Source: Rostratula benghalensis (lineage: Eukaryota > Chordata > Aves > Charadriiformes > Rostratulidae). Taken from it: a stretch of DNA of 64,000 nt. The stretch's first letter is position 1, and each line of letters starts with the position of its first letter. The DNA is taken from NCBI GenBank assembly GCA_013399305.1, contig VXAI01000067.1, forward strand, positions 3,369,286-3,433,285. Reading direction: 5' to 3'. Shown here in pieces: positions 44,382 through 56,984 of the stretch. The notes under the pieces are model-generated. The model made no database searches and was not told the origin of the DNA. It was given only the letters and a program-made list of their open reading frames with translations. The position numbers and the translations under genes were made by a program.

Positions 44382-47300
44382 GTATGAAGAAACTCCTTTC
44401 TAGTTTTGTCATTTGATATTATTTATGTACCTATAGGTTTTATACACGTGAAGCCCATGCAGTTAGCTTACAATACAGCTTTATAGTAAATCTTCTAGCA
44501 TCTGTCTCTTTTATAAGTGTAAGATTTGATATGTCACTGTAGTAGAAAGCTCTAATAAATGAGATGGGCACTAATAATAAAACATTACACAGGTTAGAGT
44601 TTTCAGGTTTTCTTAGGGGGAAAAAAGGATGTATAGCTAGTATGTGGATGTCAGTCATTTAAAAATGTAGTACTTGACTCCATACAGGTAAACCAGATTC
44701 TTTCCAGGACATCCTTTTGTGATATATACATGTGTTTTTCAACACCCTCAATTTTCTTCTTTGACTATCAAAAACTAAATATGCCATAAGTATATTTAGA
44801 CATTTAGACAAGATCTGCACAGCCTTTAACAATACTGCCCTGAGATCATAGCAGCAGTAGGAGGTGAGACCCAAGATATATAAAGCTAACAGTTACGCAT
44901 TGCAAATCCATTATGGCAGAGGGAGATTTTCATGGATACAGTTTTTAGCTCATCACTTCAGAAAGCCATTTCTCCATATGAAGAGTTAGGCTGGTGATTT
45001 GATATTTCAAAAATCAGTTCATTAAATTAGACATTAAGTGACTCCTTAACAATTCTGAGAATGTAACTTTAATAATACCTGCTCATAGCCATTGCATGTA
45101 ATTGCCAATACTTGTAAAACTCTCCCTAAGATTTAGAGACCCAATATCATTCTTTAAAGTAATCCAAGCCCTTAACGTTTCAGATGTATTTTGTGGGTCT
45201 GAAATACTTAAAAGTAAAATCCAGGTGTAGCTCCAGTAACTTCAGGAAAATTAAAGATTTTATCTGATTCTGTATAATACTGCCGCCTGAGAAATTGGCA
45301 TTTGTACGTACAAGTTATACTACTTCTTAACTATATTTCTGCAAGGTATAGCTCTAAGTGTCTACTGTGGAAGATACTTAAAACACAGAATCTATTAACA
45401 GTTAACAGTTGTAAGAAAACATCAGCAGATTCATTCTTAATAAAAAAAAATGAAACAATCAAGAGATGAGGTAGGTCCTGCAATATAGAACATTGTGGCG
45501 GATAAAATGCAAAGAGAATTCCACAATCAGTCAATTGTGCTTCTATGCACTAAAACAGGCTGTGGTTGGCAGCTTCTGTTTTTTTCACATGTAGTGCTTT
45601 TAATAATATTTTTCTGTTGCTATTTATTCTACTGTAAAATGGCATGCATTTTGGTGCTTAATGTATTCACCACTTGATTTAACTATTTATTCTCAAGATT
45701 CCCCTATAAAGAAATAATAACTGACCTTGTCAAGGAAGTCAATTCCTGCTCTTAGTTGTCTCAGTCACACACACTAGAAGTAATCAGACAATCTAGTTAA
45801 CCCTTGTAATCTTCAGCAGTAAACACTACACTTTAACGGTTCATAATTTTTAACAAATATTTACTTTCTGCATCAAAATTTGTCAGGTGGAACAAGAGGA
45901 AAAAATGTTAACTCTGCATCACAAGGCTGTTTTAAACATTGTTATGAATCAAAATGCAAGCATATGCAATGGTGTAATCCAAGGAGGTCGAACTCAAACA
46001 TTTCACATAGCAAACATGATTGATATGGAAAAAGCTTGAGGAGTTAAATTTCTAACAAAATAATAAATACATAGGTTTGGGGCCATCACCAAGATACTCA
46101 ACAAGTTCCAACAACAAACCATTAAAATATTTGCAAACTATTTCCTCCCTGTTGGCTGTTATCTATAATCTTTTCTATGCAAGTAAATCTAGATTTCAGT
46201 AAATTTCAATCTCCTCTTATGTTGTGTATGTTCCATCACTGAAAATCCCCCTAAGATGCATTTTACTGGATTGTAAATAATTGTAAATAGCTTTTCTGTA
46301 TCCTGGGAGAATTAAGAGATCCTTTACGAAGAGTTCAAGAAATGCTTGTGCATGTGCAAGTGCATCACTCAGCATCACTATCGCTCTGGCTATTTTCCCC
46401 ACACACAGAGGTTTTAGCATATTCATAACTGGTTTCTTTGTGCGGCTTCTTCACCAGCCACCTCATTTTGAAAGAGATCATTTCCACAAACTTACTTAGT
46501 ACCAGCATTCCATACCTAAAAGGAATTAATTCCAAGAAGCTTTTTAAGTTACTACATTTGTTTCCCCTATAAATTACGTAAGTTATTTACACATCCTATT
46601 CACGTTAGTTGTTACTAGTGCTTGTTTGCCACTATAAATCTCATGTTTAAAGGAGAAAATTAATTGCTCTATTTTACTACCATTGTTATTTCTGGAAGAG
46701 GACACACCAACAGACAGGAATCTGTTCTCAGGGAAGTCGGTGGGAGCTTTATCCAATGGCTGCTCTTCAGTCATTTCTGAGCAATCTCACTTGAGTGGCT
46801 GTAACCATTCAGGATATGGTTTTCCAGTTCACAGGTTGAATGGAACTAACTAATGGAAGTTAACTTACCCTCTGAGTGCTGGATGTGTTTTGATAAACAC
46901 ATGATCTTGTCTAGACTGTTTGCATCACTAGAGCAGCTTTACACAAGAGAAGGGATGAAGGTGCCAAGCTGGACAAACGAAAATGGGCTGTTACATGGAG
47001 AGCTGCAAAACCAGATGTACCTTCAGGTTTCACACCATTAGATCGATGCAACTAGACCAAGTCTAACAAATAGCTCAATCACAGCTGTGACACATGGCAA
47101 AGAGTACATACGAAGAGCAGCTTCCATTGCTCTACAGCTAACTTGAAGATGTGTGGGCCTCTAAGAAAATTAGTGGTAATTACAAAATCTGTACAGCCTC
47201 TGTATAAAGCCCTTTCATTATGAAAACAAGACAGAACAGAATGACAACATGCCTGAGTTTATGGCTTAATCATTACAGTTAATCAAGAATATTATTACAG

Positions 47301-47707
47301 TTTTAAGCTCTCCATAAATTCACAGCTGTCCAAAGTCCAAAGCTGTAAATGGTACATATAATCTCTAGCACTTACTATTTTATGGTAAGAAAGAGACTGC
47401 ACAGAATTTGCTTGTAGAGACCTTTCTGCATCCATCTGCATGCTCTTTGACCTCTGTGAGTAAATGCATGCTGATTTGCAAGATGTAGTCAGCTGGAAAG
47501 TTATTGCATGAAAGTACTTCAAAGAAAGACATGTCTAAGTTCTTCTCTCTTATCCAAATTGAGAAAAAAAATATTACATATCAAATATACACAATAGCAG
47601 ACTAAAATCCAGATATTTGAAATTGCAGATTTTGGTAGCTGATAATCCACTATATTTAAACCAAGAAAAGTAGTATTTTCCCTGAGCAAGAGAAATCCGA
47701 CTTGAAC

Positions 47708-47812
47708 TTTTGGAATCGACACCCGCACGAGTCTCTGGAGCACACTCTGCGGCTACAACAGCGCCTCACGAAAACCTGTCCGGCCAAGGAGTGCGGAAAA
47801 CACGCCAGCTAG
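47708..47812. other. Local CpG-rich patch in AT-rich intergenic DNA
   Basis: About nine CpG dinucleotides occur in roughly 100 bp (aatcgacacccgcacgag, ctgcgg, agcgcctcacg, gtccgg, gtgcgg, acacgcc), whereas flanking kilobases have very few. It could be the core of a small promoter or the remnant of a GC-rich retrocopy. No open reading frame or splice donor confirms either. Confidence 0.4.
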
Positions 47813-48560
47813 TGTCAAATGGGAGAACAGAAATAATGAAACAATACTTTCTACTGTTTTACTCAAATCTATTTTACTAGATTTAATTTACATTCTTATG
47901 CTAGTGACTGTAGAAATCAAATTTGCAGCCAAATACTGAAAACAGAAGAATAATTTACCATTACCACATTAGTCTGATTTAAATACCCATAACTAACGAA
48001 TCCCTTGAAAACTAAATAAAAGAGCTGAATAGGTGGAGAACATTAAATTATTTTATTAAATTAAATTCAGCTAGCAGATAGAATTAACATAAATGGATTT
48101 AGTGTTATTTGCAAACTATGGCTGGGCAACTGTTGGGAAGTATTCAGTTGTTTACACATGCTTATTTTGATGGTATTTTTGTATCATTTGTGTTTGCCTT
48201 TAGCGTCACATTTATGTGATTGACTTGTACTACCAAAACTACATAGAAATGAATTTTCAGGAAACAGATTTAATTAATTTTAGAAATTATAATCAAGAGA
48301 CGGGAGACAGACACTAAACTGTGACTAATGAGAACGGGGATAATACAAGAAGGTGTCCTTGTAACTATTTGTTGAAATAAAGAAAAATTAAAGCACAAAT
48401 CTGGAGAATATCTGCCTCTCTTTTCACTCTCACCCTGAGTGAATGCATACACACAATACAGAGAATAAATCAATTTGAAATCAAAATGATGAATCTGGAA
48501 AACCTATTTAGAAGAGAAACCCAATCATGAAGAAAATGAACAAAAGGATCTTTTCAAACT

Positions 48561-48810
48561 GAATCACAGAATCACAGACTACCAGGGATTGGAAGGGACC
48601 TTGAAAGATCATCCAGTCCAATCCCCCTGCCAGAGCAGGAACACCTAGATCAGGTCACACAGGAACGCGCCCAAATGGGTTTTGAATGTCTCCAGAGGAG
48701 GCTCCACAACCTCTCTGGGCAGCCCCTTCCAGTGCTCCATCACCCTCACCGTGAAGAAGTTTTTCCTCATATTTAAATGGAACCTCCTGTGTTCCAGCTT
48801 GCACCCATTG
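48561..48810 (-). mobile_element. CR1 LINE 3'-end fragment, relatively well preserved
   Basis: It starts with gaatcacagaatcacagact and ggattggaagggaccttgaa agatcatccagtcca, and continues to ccccttccagtgctccatca ccctcaccgtgaagaagttt and ttccagcttgcacccattg. This is the reverse complement of the CR1 3' untranslated and ORF2 end. It is the least diverged CR1 copy in the window. Confidence 0.92.
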
Positions 48811-51800
48811 GAACTGAAAATCAGCTTACCTAAACAACCCATTCCTAAATGACTCATGACCTATGACCGCTTTGCTATGAGAATTCATATGTGGATTTCA
48901 AAGACTGCAGCAATCAAAGCTGAAAGCCTTCCCTGTGAATTAAGCTAAATTAATCACTGCAGAATATGAAATAACAAGTGGGCATACTGTATTACTTCGT
49001 AGGGAAAGCCATTAAAATGTCATACATTAATTTTCAACTAAATAAATACAAGATAATCAGAAAAGTTAATCCAAGGGAGAAAGAGAAGTCAACTCTTTTA
49101 ATATTTTTCTGTTATTTCTACTGCAGTGCTGACAGTACACTGCTAGCTGACAGTACAATCCCAGGATCCAATCTGCACTGACTTGTGGCCTCACATAAGT
49201 TAAAACCTATTTCTTTAGTTCACAGCTCTGGTCTGTAAACTGGACATATACTGTTGTTTGACTATGTCCATAATGGATAAAGCATACTTACACTGGTAAG
49301 CACAATTGACTTTGCTGGAGTTGTAACAGAGCACACAGGCAAAAATCAGAGATCTCTCTTCACTTGCCCTAGGTATACTAGAGCTTGCTGATAATTACTG
49401 CTCTTGTTTCAATGCAGTTCCTCTGATACTTACTGAGGCAGCTCTAACTTTCATTCACTTTGAAGGCTATGAGGCCCCATGCATTCTTTTTAATAATGTT
49501 TACCCATTTAAGCAGGAAGTTTTTTGTGGCTGAGTGATGGCAGTTGACTGCAATGTGAGTTAAGCCTCCAGGTCTGAGGTCATGACAGTAAGAAAACAAG
49601 TGTCAATTACTGAGTATGAGAATCAAGAAAATGAAAAGGAACTACCAAAATAAACACTGAGCACTAGAAAAGTAATGGAAAATTGGAGTATAGCAAACAC
49701 ACTCCCCCTCCTCTAGATAATAGTCTCCTAGATTTCTTTGAGTAGAAAAGGCACTGTACATACACAATGCCTGTTAGTTTGATTTTAGTTTACAACACTT
49801 GGCAGAGCTTTGTCCATAAAAACCACCCAGTTTCTATACATTACACAGCAGTCATACATAAAAAGCACTACATACAAGTAAACTGGATACACAGAAGAGC
49901 TGCACTCTGACATTTTAGAATTCTTAGAGACCAAAATTTTAACAGTTTAAAATATATTTTAAAAATAAAAAACAAAGAAACAGAAATGCAAACCACGACC
50001 TTGCGTTGCTTTTATAATCAAAGGGACCCAGTATGGGTGTTTGAATGAATGGCTGCAATTATTGTTCTTGGGGTAGTAGAAAAGGCCCTGGAAGACAATG
50101 AGATGTTAGCTGGGAGAGAGAGAGAGGACTCTCAGCAGGGGTGGCAAAAGAGAAGACTACATTACAAGTGAATGGTAAAATGGCACAACTATTGGGATAT
50201 TTTACAGAAATAAAGAAGGGAAATAATCATCTTTGTATCATAATCAGCCAGTGAAGAGGGCTGACAAGCAGTCCAGCCTCAGACTGCATGCCTTAACTCA
50301 TAGCAGAACCAGAAGACACTAGACATCACTTCGATCTAACAGAAACAGAAAGGTAGATCTGTCCCTGGATTTTTGTCATGTTCTAGTCTAGTCCGAGAGT
50401 TACTTCTGTTGATTGTGGTTTCAGTGGAGGTACAAGACAGAATTTCATCCCTTAGAGGATCTCCTCACCTTGTACTAAGTGGAGTCTAAATACGAGTTCC
50501 GCGTTTCACTACCCTCTGTTCTGAAAAGATAAACAAACTAGAGGCCATCACAAACAAGTTCAAGGTAAAGAGTTTGCAGAGATTATTTCCTTGAATAATA
50601 TATATCCAAGACACAACAACATTAACTAGGTGGAATATTCTCTTGAGGAGCTTGAAAACAATAGCAATTTGCATCTAATGATGCATCACTGCATCAACAT
50701 GCTAATCTGCACCTAGGTGACAATACGAAATCAATATGCCCTTAAAATGCTATCCTCTTTTCCTATGTAATTTGTGAGAAACTCGTGCCAGACTGAGCTT
50801 CCTTAGCACAATGACCACTGAGAAATTAGGTCAAGTCAGCTTGCCATTAGAGACAAAACATTGCAAAGGCCACTGAAGTGAGCTGGAGTCAGTAGCAGTA
50901 GTGAACTTAACTCCTACCAGATATGCTCTATAATGTTCAATGGCCCATATAATTGCAGCACATCTCTCTACTGCAGAGAATTTCATTTCTGATCAGGGAG
51001 AAATTCCAGAGAAGAAAAAAAAATAGAAACCAGGAATACTGTTTACACTTAATGTTTGCTTACTGCATTTTTATCAGATGGATAAAACAAAGAGTAAAAC
51101 TCTTCTGCATAACTTATATTCAAAGTCCTTCACTGTTGCACAGACAGTAAGCAAAGCTTATATACTAAAATTATTGCATGAATGAAATCTGTTTTCTTTG
51201 TACAAAGAGCTTACAAACAGCTCGCAATTTTGGCAAATGCTGTAATTTAAACTGGCTGGCTAAATAATCTGTGAGAAGGGGTTAAATCTTGGTCGAATGT
51301 TCTGGGTCTGCTACTGAAGCAAGTGCCAGCTGAATGCAATGCCTAGAATCAGCTTATTGAAACACAGAACTGGTTTAAAATCCAGACCTTCAGACGTTGT
51401 TTCTATTAAGCAATTGCAGTTAGCTAAAATACGCAGAGAATAACATCTATCTTCATGCAGAGAGCAAAACCTACCAAAAATAACTTGCTAGACAGAGGAC
51501 AAAAGCTTGGAAGATCATCATTATTTACAATAGCAGTTTGTATCCAGATGACAGCATCAAATAAAATACTACGNGGAGGAAGAAAAAAAAAAAAGAAAAA
51601 AAAGAAACCCAAACCAAGATACATTGCAATAAAAAAGGAAGGGCAGAATTGAAAGAGAAGGGCCTTTCTGTGTAACAAAGACTGCAAAATTCTAAATCAG
51701 ACCTGCCAGCTAGGCAGTCCTTTGAGACTTTTACACTCTAAATTATTTAGACAACTGACAGAGGATAATTAGCAGACATCTATATACCCACGTGGCTGTG

Positions 51801-53434
51801 TCTAACTGCAAGAAAGAAACAAATGAAAACTCCGCAGACTATATTGTGAAGAAGGTCTAGCAGGAGGAATAAAGTTCTAGATACATAGATACATTTTGAG
51901 AATCCATGATAAGAACAAAATATATTAGATTTGTATCAAGTAGCAAACATACTTTCAGTACTCCTTTGGTTAATGTATGATAAGAAAATGGTACAAAAGG
52001 CTTTTCCCATTCTTTTTGCTCACACCCCATGCTCACCAAAGGTTTATTGTGAGACCAGTATTTGAACAGAAATTAAAAATGACTGTTGCAATCAGTGGTA
52101 ACAAACACAGCACAGCGTTTTGACTATGCAAAATTATAGTCAGATAATGCCATAACATCAGAATATTAAACTAAATGGATGCATAAACTTACATTCAGAG
52201 AGATATTCTCAGTACTATACATACAAAATAAGTCCATGGAAGTTGTTCCAGATTGCATCTCTAGTAGGGATATTTGTCCATTTTTTTGTCTTTGCAGTCA
52301 AAACTAACCTTGCACATAATTCTGCATTATTCAAAGAACCATCAAAAAAAAGCATATCTCTAGAGTAGCAATACTGACTTGCTTATAAACACCTCTTTTT
52401 CAAAGCAGACTAGCCAGAGCAGATTTTCTTTCTGCAAAATCGGGACCATTAAAACAAAAGGTGGAAAAACCCCGACCAAAACCAAAAACTTGATTACATT
52501 AACAATTAATAAGGTGTTTGTCACCAGCATAATTTAATTTCCAGTGTAATTTACAGGAAGAAAGCATTCTCCATGAGATTTCTAACCTGTAAAATAGAAG
52601 AATGAGCTCTGTGAAACTGCTCAATGGGATGGCTTGACCAGATGCTAAAAGATTCAAAAATAAAAATCAGGATCTATAAAACTTGAAGGGTCAACACCAC
52701 CTTTGGCCACTAGCCTATCAGACCATTTAAAAAATATTTTGTATCACTTTTTGGTGTCAATTTTTATATTAAAAAAAAAATATATTTTATTTTGCCAAAG
52801 AGCGAGCATTATAATAACTAAAATGAAAGCTGTCCTCATTTTCTTTAATGCAATATCATTAGACATTTGGGTTTATGTTGAGTAAGATTACTCTAACATC
52901 CAACAGACTCGGTACACAGAATGTAATTCAACTTCACTGAATTCATTTTCTCCTTTGAAAGCCACCAGATTTCAGAAATTACCTTTCTTAATGTTCCCCT
53001 CTCTGAGGCCTGATGCACATCCCACTGAAAACAACGGGAGTTTCTCCTGGTGAATTCACTGTACTTTACACATCTCCCTCAGAAAGAGATGTGCCAAGCG
53101 TGATGTGCAAGTGTGTTTGTGTAACAGCAGGTCTGTCCAGAGCACAAGATGCTAAACAGTCCCGAGTGTCTATTAATTGACTTACAGTCTCTGCTACAGG
53201 TGTGTACCTTGCTCCAACATGCAGCCTCATTTCTTATTTCATACTTGCTCATGCTATCATAACAAAAGACTCCTGATTAGGCCATCAGTGACCCAAAGGT
53301 CACAAGTCAGGATTTCAACAGCAGTGAGTACCTCTCAACATTCACTCTGTGCCACTAACCTATCCACACTTATATTCTCCCAAGGGAAACAACGTCCCAT
53401 CGCACACAGAGAAAATGAGCGAGTAGGATTAAAT

Positions 53435-53530
53435 TATTTGTTTAAACTGTAATGGGCCAGTGACAGAATCAGAATTGGATTTCAGGCAGCCTTAGCTTCC
53501 AAATTTACTCTCTAACCATCATTGCACCTT
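53435..53530 (+). repeat. Possible ancient MIR-like SINE remnant
   Basis: The order of gccagtgacagaatcagaat tggatttcaggcagcc, then cttccaaatttactctctaa ccatcattgcacc recalls the MIR core ('agtggcagagccgggattcgaaccca...ctccaaagcc...ctcttaaccactatgc'). The match is weak. Confidence 0.4.
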
Positions 53531-56500
53531 AGTTTTCTCCTAAGGCACAATACGGGGTATGTCAATTTCTCTGCCTATAATTATGGGTGTTTACTGTTTG
53601 ATATGCTTCAATGATCTTATTAGACCAAGTAGGAAGACTTCCATTTACTTTTCAAGCAAAAAAAGTGCTGTAGTGAGGGTGTCAATATGCAGAGGCAAAA
53701 AAATCACTGATTCACAACATAAAAGTCATCACTGGAGATTATTTCACAATGCTGTTTCACTTACATATCCAATATTTGCTTTAAACAGAACCCCACACAC
53801 TTTTTAAGATTTAAAGAGAACATAGTCAGCTACAGCTCTGTTACACAGCTAACAAACATATTAAGCCAAATTCCTATTACTCGTTTGTGTGTGATACAGG
53901 AAAATGATTAATGTAATAAATATAACTTCTGGGATGCTGATTACAATGACAGCAAAAGCACGAGGCACTTGAGAATAGTGTTTTCAGACTATTGAAGTGG
54001 AACATGAATATGCAGCTCAACCTAGAGGCTCATAGGCAGCTCTTAAAAGGGAAGGAAAAAAACCAAAATCCGGGGAAAGCACACAACTTAACAGGGAGAT
54101 GAATTAGAGAAGTGAATTCTAAACCTCTTTGTATCACAACCTTCTACAATTACCACTTACACCTGGTATCATCTTTGCTAGGAGAAAGTAAGTTTCAGTT
54201 AAAAACTAAAACCAGAATGCCATATAACCACAGACAATTATTATTAATAAAATTTTCTCTGTTAACAGCTGTAAAGATGCCTTAGATTTGACCATAAGAA
54301 ATGACAGGAGGGATCAGTCATTAGTGCTGTTTACACCCATGCAAATTAATTCTTCTTTTTACTGCTTTTTCTGTTGACTCAATTAATATATGACCAATTC
54401 ACCTATTTCTTTTCAGTGTTCATCAGCAAGATATTAATAGGAATTCTAGTTGAGTTTTCATCATCCCTTTATGTTTTCTGGAAAACTACATTTCTATTCC
54501 ATATGAAAAATAAATCACATCGTCTGTAATTCTTGGACTTTTACTTTCACTCACACAACTCAGAGGAAGATAACTTTTTTTTTTTTCCAAGAAGTTATTC
54601 AAAATTTTTATGCCCTTTCCCAGCTAAAAATGCAAGAGCTACTGCTAGATGTGGCATGCTCCACAGCCATCTAATTCCTGCAACACAATTAGCATTTTTT
54701 CTGCTAAATTACAAATAGAAAGACTACACAAGTAGGTAATTATTTCACAGCCTCACCAACACATTTGAAAATTCCCGTATTTAAAAAAAGGAAAAAAGAA
54801 AAAAGAAAGTAAATCTACACACGTGCCATGGTATTTTTTTAAGCTTTTGAGGTACACTTCACCTGGAAGGTAGAGCCATGTAGTTCTACAATGACTCTCC
54901 CAGCTATTTTAGAAGTGCCTCGCTGAAACATTACTATGAAAAACCAAAATCTCATGACACCATAGGAACCGGAACAGAGGCAAAAAGGTCACAGACAAAA
55001 TAAGTGATTATGAAAAAAAGCCTGTGAGGTCTTAGGTCATTTTCAGTTACTATTTCATTTAGCAAAATTCTAATACTTTAGTATTTGCTATCACAAGAAA
55101 TCAATAGGGTGAGTCCAAAGCAAAATGTTCAAATAACCCAAAGGCTAAGTATTCTTCAAATTTAAGGAAAAAGCTACATTAAGCTACAAGAACAAATTGA
55201 GATCCAATTTTAAAATTCTAAGCTGTCAAGGTTTTAATTCAGCCTTAGCATGCTGTCTGATCTATGATTATACTGAATTTTAAATTAAGTAACAGAGAAG
55301 TATGCAAAATACTTTCCTCTAGGAAAAAAGTAGGGAAGAAAGAGTTATCTGTTTACATTTTGTTTTAATAAAACATGTTTTATAGCATGTCTGGCACAGA
55401 TACATTTTACATATGCCACCTATTATCTGTAAAAATGCAAGCAGAAGTAGATATTTTTGCTGCAAAGGGATTCTCAAAAGAGATAAAGCACATTAGAATA
55501 AGAAAGCGACACAGAAGCAGAGAGGGGAGCCCAGGGTTGTACAATAAATCTGTCCCAGAACAAGGAACAGAGCCAGGCGACTGAATGCCAGTTCAGTCAT
55601 CTATCTGCAGGTTATGCACTTCACAATTAGTTATTCTGCAGCACTACTCTGACTGACCCAGGAACTCAAGCAATTGAGGGGGTTTGCTTCGTTGGCACAT
55701 GAACATACTACTTGTGAATTATAACTACAACGTTGCTAAAAATTATTCAGAAACATAAAAAGGCAGAGAACTGAGGGTCCTTTGGAAATACCACTGTGTA
55801 CAATTCTATGAGACCACACATACAATCATATAGCTATCTGATAAATCTGTGCTTTTGATCAAAATGGAAAAATAGGAAATTAAGGTCTTAATTAGCCTGA
55901 CCTCTTCCCAAACTGATTTCATATTTCTTAATGGGAGAGAACTAAACTGGAATCCAGGCTCCCCTACATCTCTAAATGCCCCTACTTCAGTCAAGGAAAT
56001 TTTTATTATTAATCTTGAATTTGTCCAGTAATGAAAAGATAAGGAAGTATTGAGCTTTATATGGCAAAGACCTTCTGCTATGATTGTTGGAGAGGGAGAA
56101 GCATGTCTGCTGGACACCAAGGATTCAAGGCAATTCTTTTTCATTAAAAATATATCATTTTTAGTTATTCACCAGGAGCTGCTTTCATGTTATGAATTAA
56201 ACTTCACAGAAAAATCACTTAGCTTGAAAATAAAGTTTCTTCACTCATTGCTGAAGTAATTAATTCCCATTGGATGGTCCTAGGATAACAGATTAAATAC
56301 ACATAAAAAAGAATGAATGGCTAACACCTACGCTCTATCGAGGTTATTTCTTCAGCTGGCAGAGATACACAGCACAAAACACACACCTTTTAAAAAATGA
56401 GATGTATTTGAACTTTAACTTTCCTTCAACTTAAACCGTCACAGTAAACTTCTACACTTGAAAGATTGACACAGCTACTAGGAGTTTGGCTTTTCACACA

Positions 56501-56950
56501 AATTAAATTAAAAATATAACTTGTAAGTCTTTACAGAGACAAAGTGGATCAAGTGCATTTGAAGAAGGATGTGTGTATAATGTAGTGTCCACGTACAGCT
56601 ATGTTAGATTAAAACTTGAAGAAAATTTTAAGTAAAGGTTAATCCAAGAACTTGAGAAAGAAAACAACCAGGAAGCAAAGGTTCAATTTGAAGCTTGTCA
56701 GCAAGGTTTCTATACAGAGCACATCCATATAGATACCCTTTTTCAAAAAAGACTTAATTATTTAGTATATAGTTTAAGTCTATTTTAGTACATTATTTAA
56801 GTCTTGACTACACCTCAATTTTTTCTAAATAATAATTCTGAAAAATTGCTCAAGAATACCCCTTAAGGAACTCTCCATAACCAGAAAAGAGAGTTCTTCT
56901 TTTGAAAGTTGGTAATCTGAAATAAAAATAGAGAGCTCTGTTTGAATGTT

Positions 56951-56984
56951 TTGATAATTAATGTTCACAAACATTAATTATCAA
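56951..56984. repeat. Perfect inverted repeat, 15-bp arms, 4-nt loop
   Basis: TTGATAATTAATGTT and AACATTAATTATCAA are separated by CACA. The stem is AT-rich and fully paired. It is the longest perfect hairpin I found by eye. Confidence 0.88.

Larger units (their letters stand above)
43274..44400 (+). other. UNC13C: UNC13C 3' untranslated region
   Basis: This AT-rich sequence follows the TAA stop and runs to a likely cleavage point about 15-20 nt after the AATAAA at 44376. It contains a consensus Pumilio-type element TGTAAATA at 44349-44356 and a TATATATATATT run near 43440-43450. It also contains earlier AATAAA hexamers near 43.6 kb. The end coordinate is an estimate. Confidence 0.75.

Noticed and set aside
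48645..48857. 70-codon minus-strand open frame
   Set aside because: It lies almost wholly within the CR1 fragment and reflects the end of that element, not a host gene.
55806..56144. 112-codon minus-strand open frame downstream of the gene
   Set aside because: No recognisable similarity, no promoter and no poly(A) context. The reading looks like chance in AT-rich DNA.
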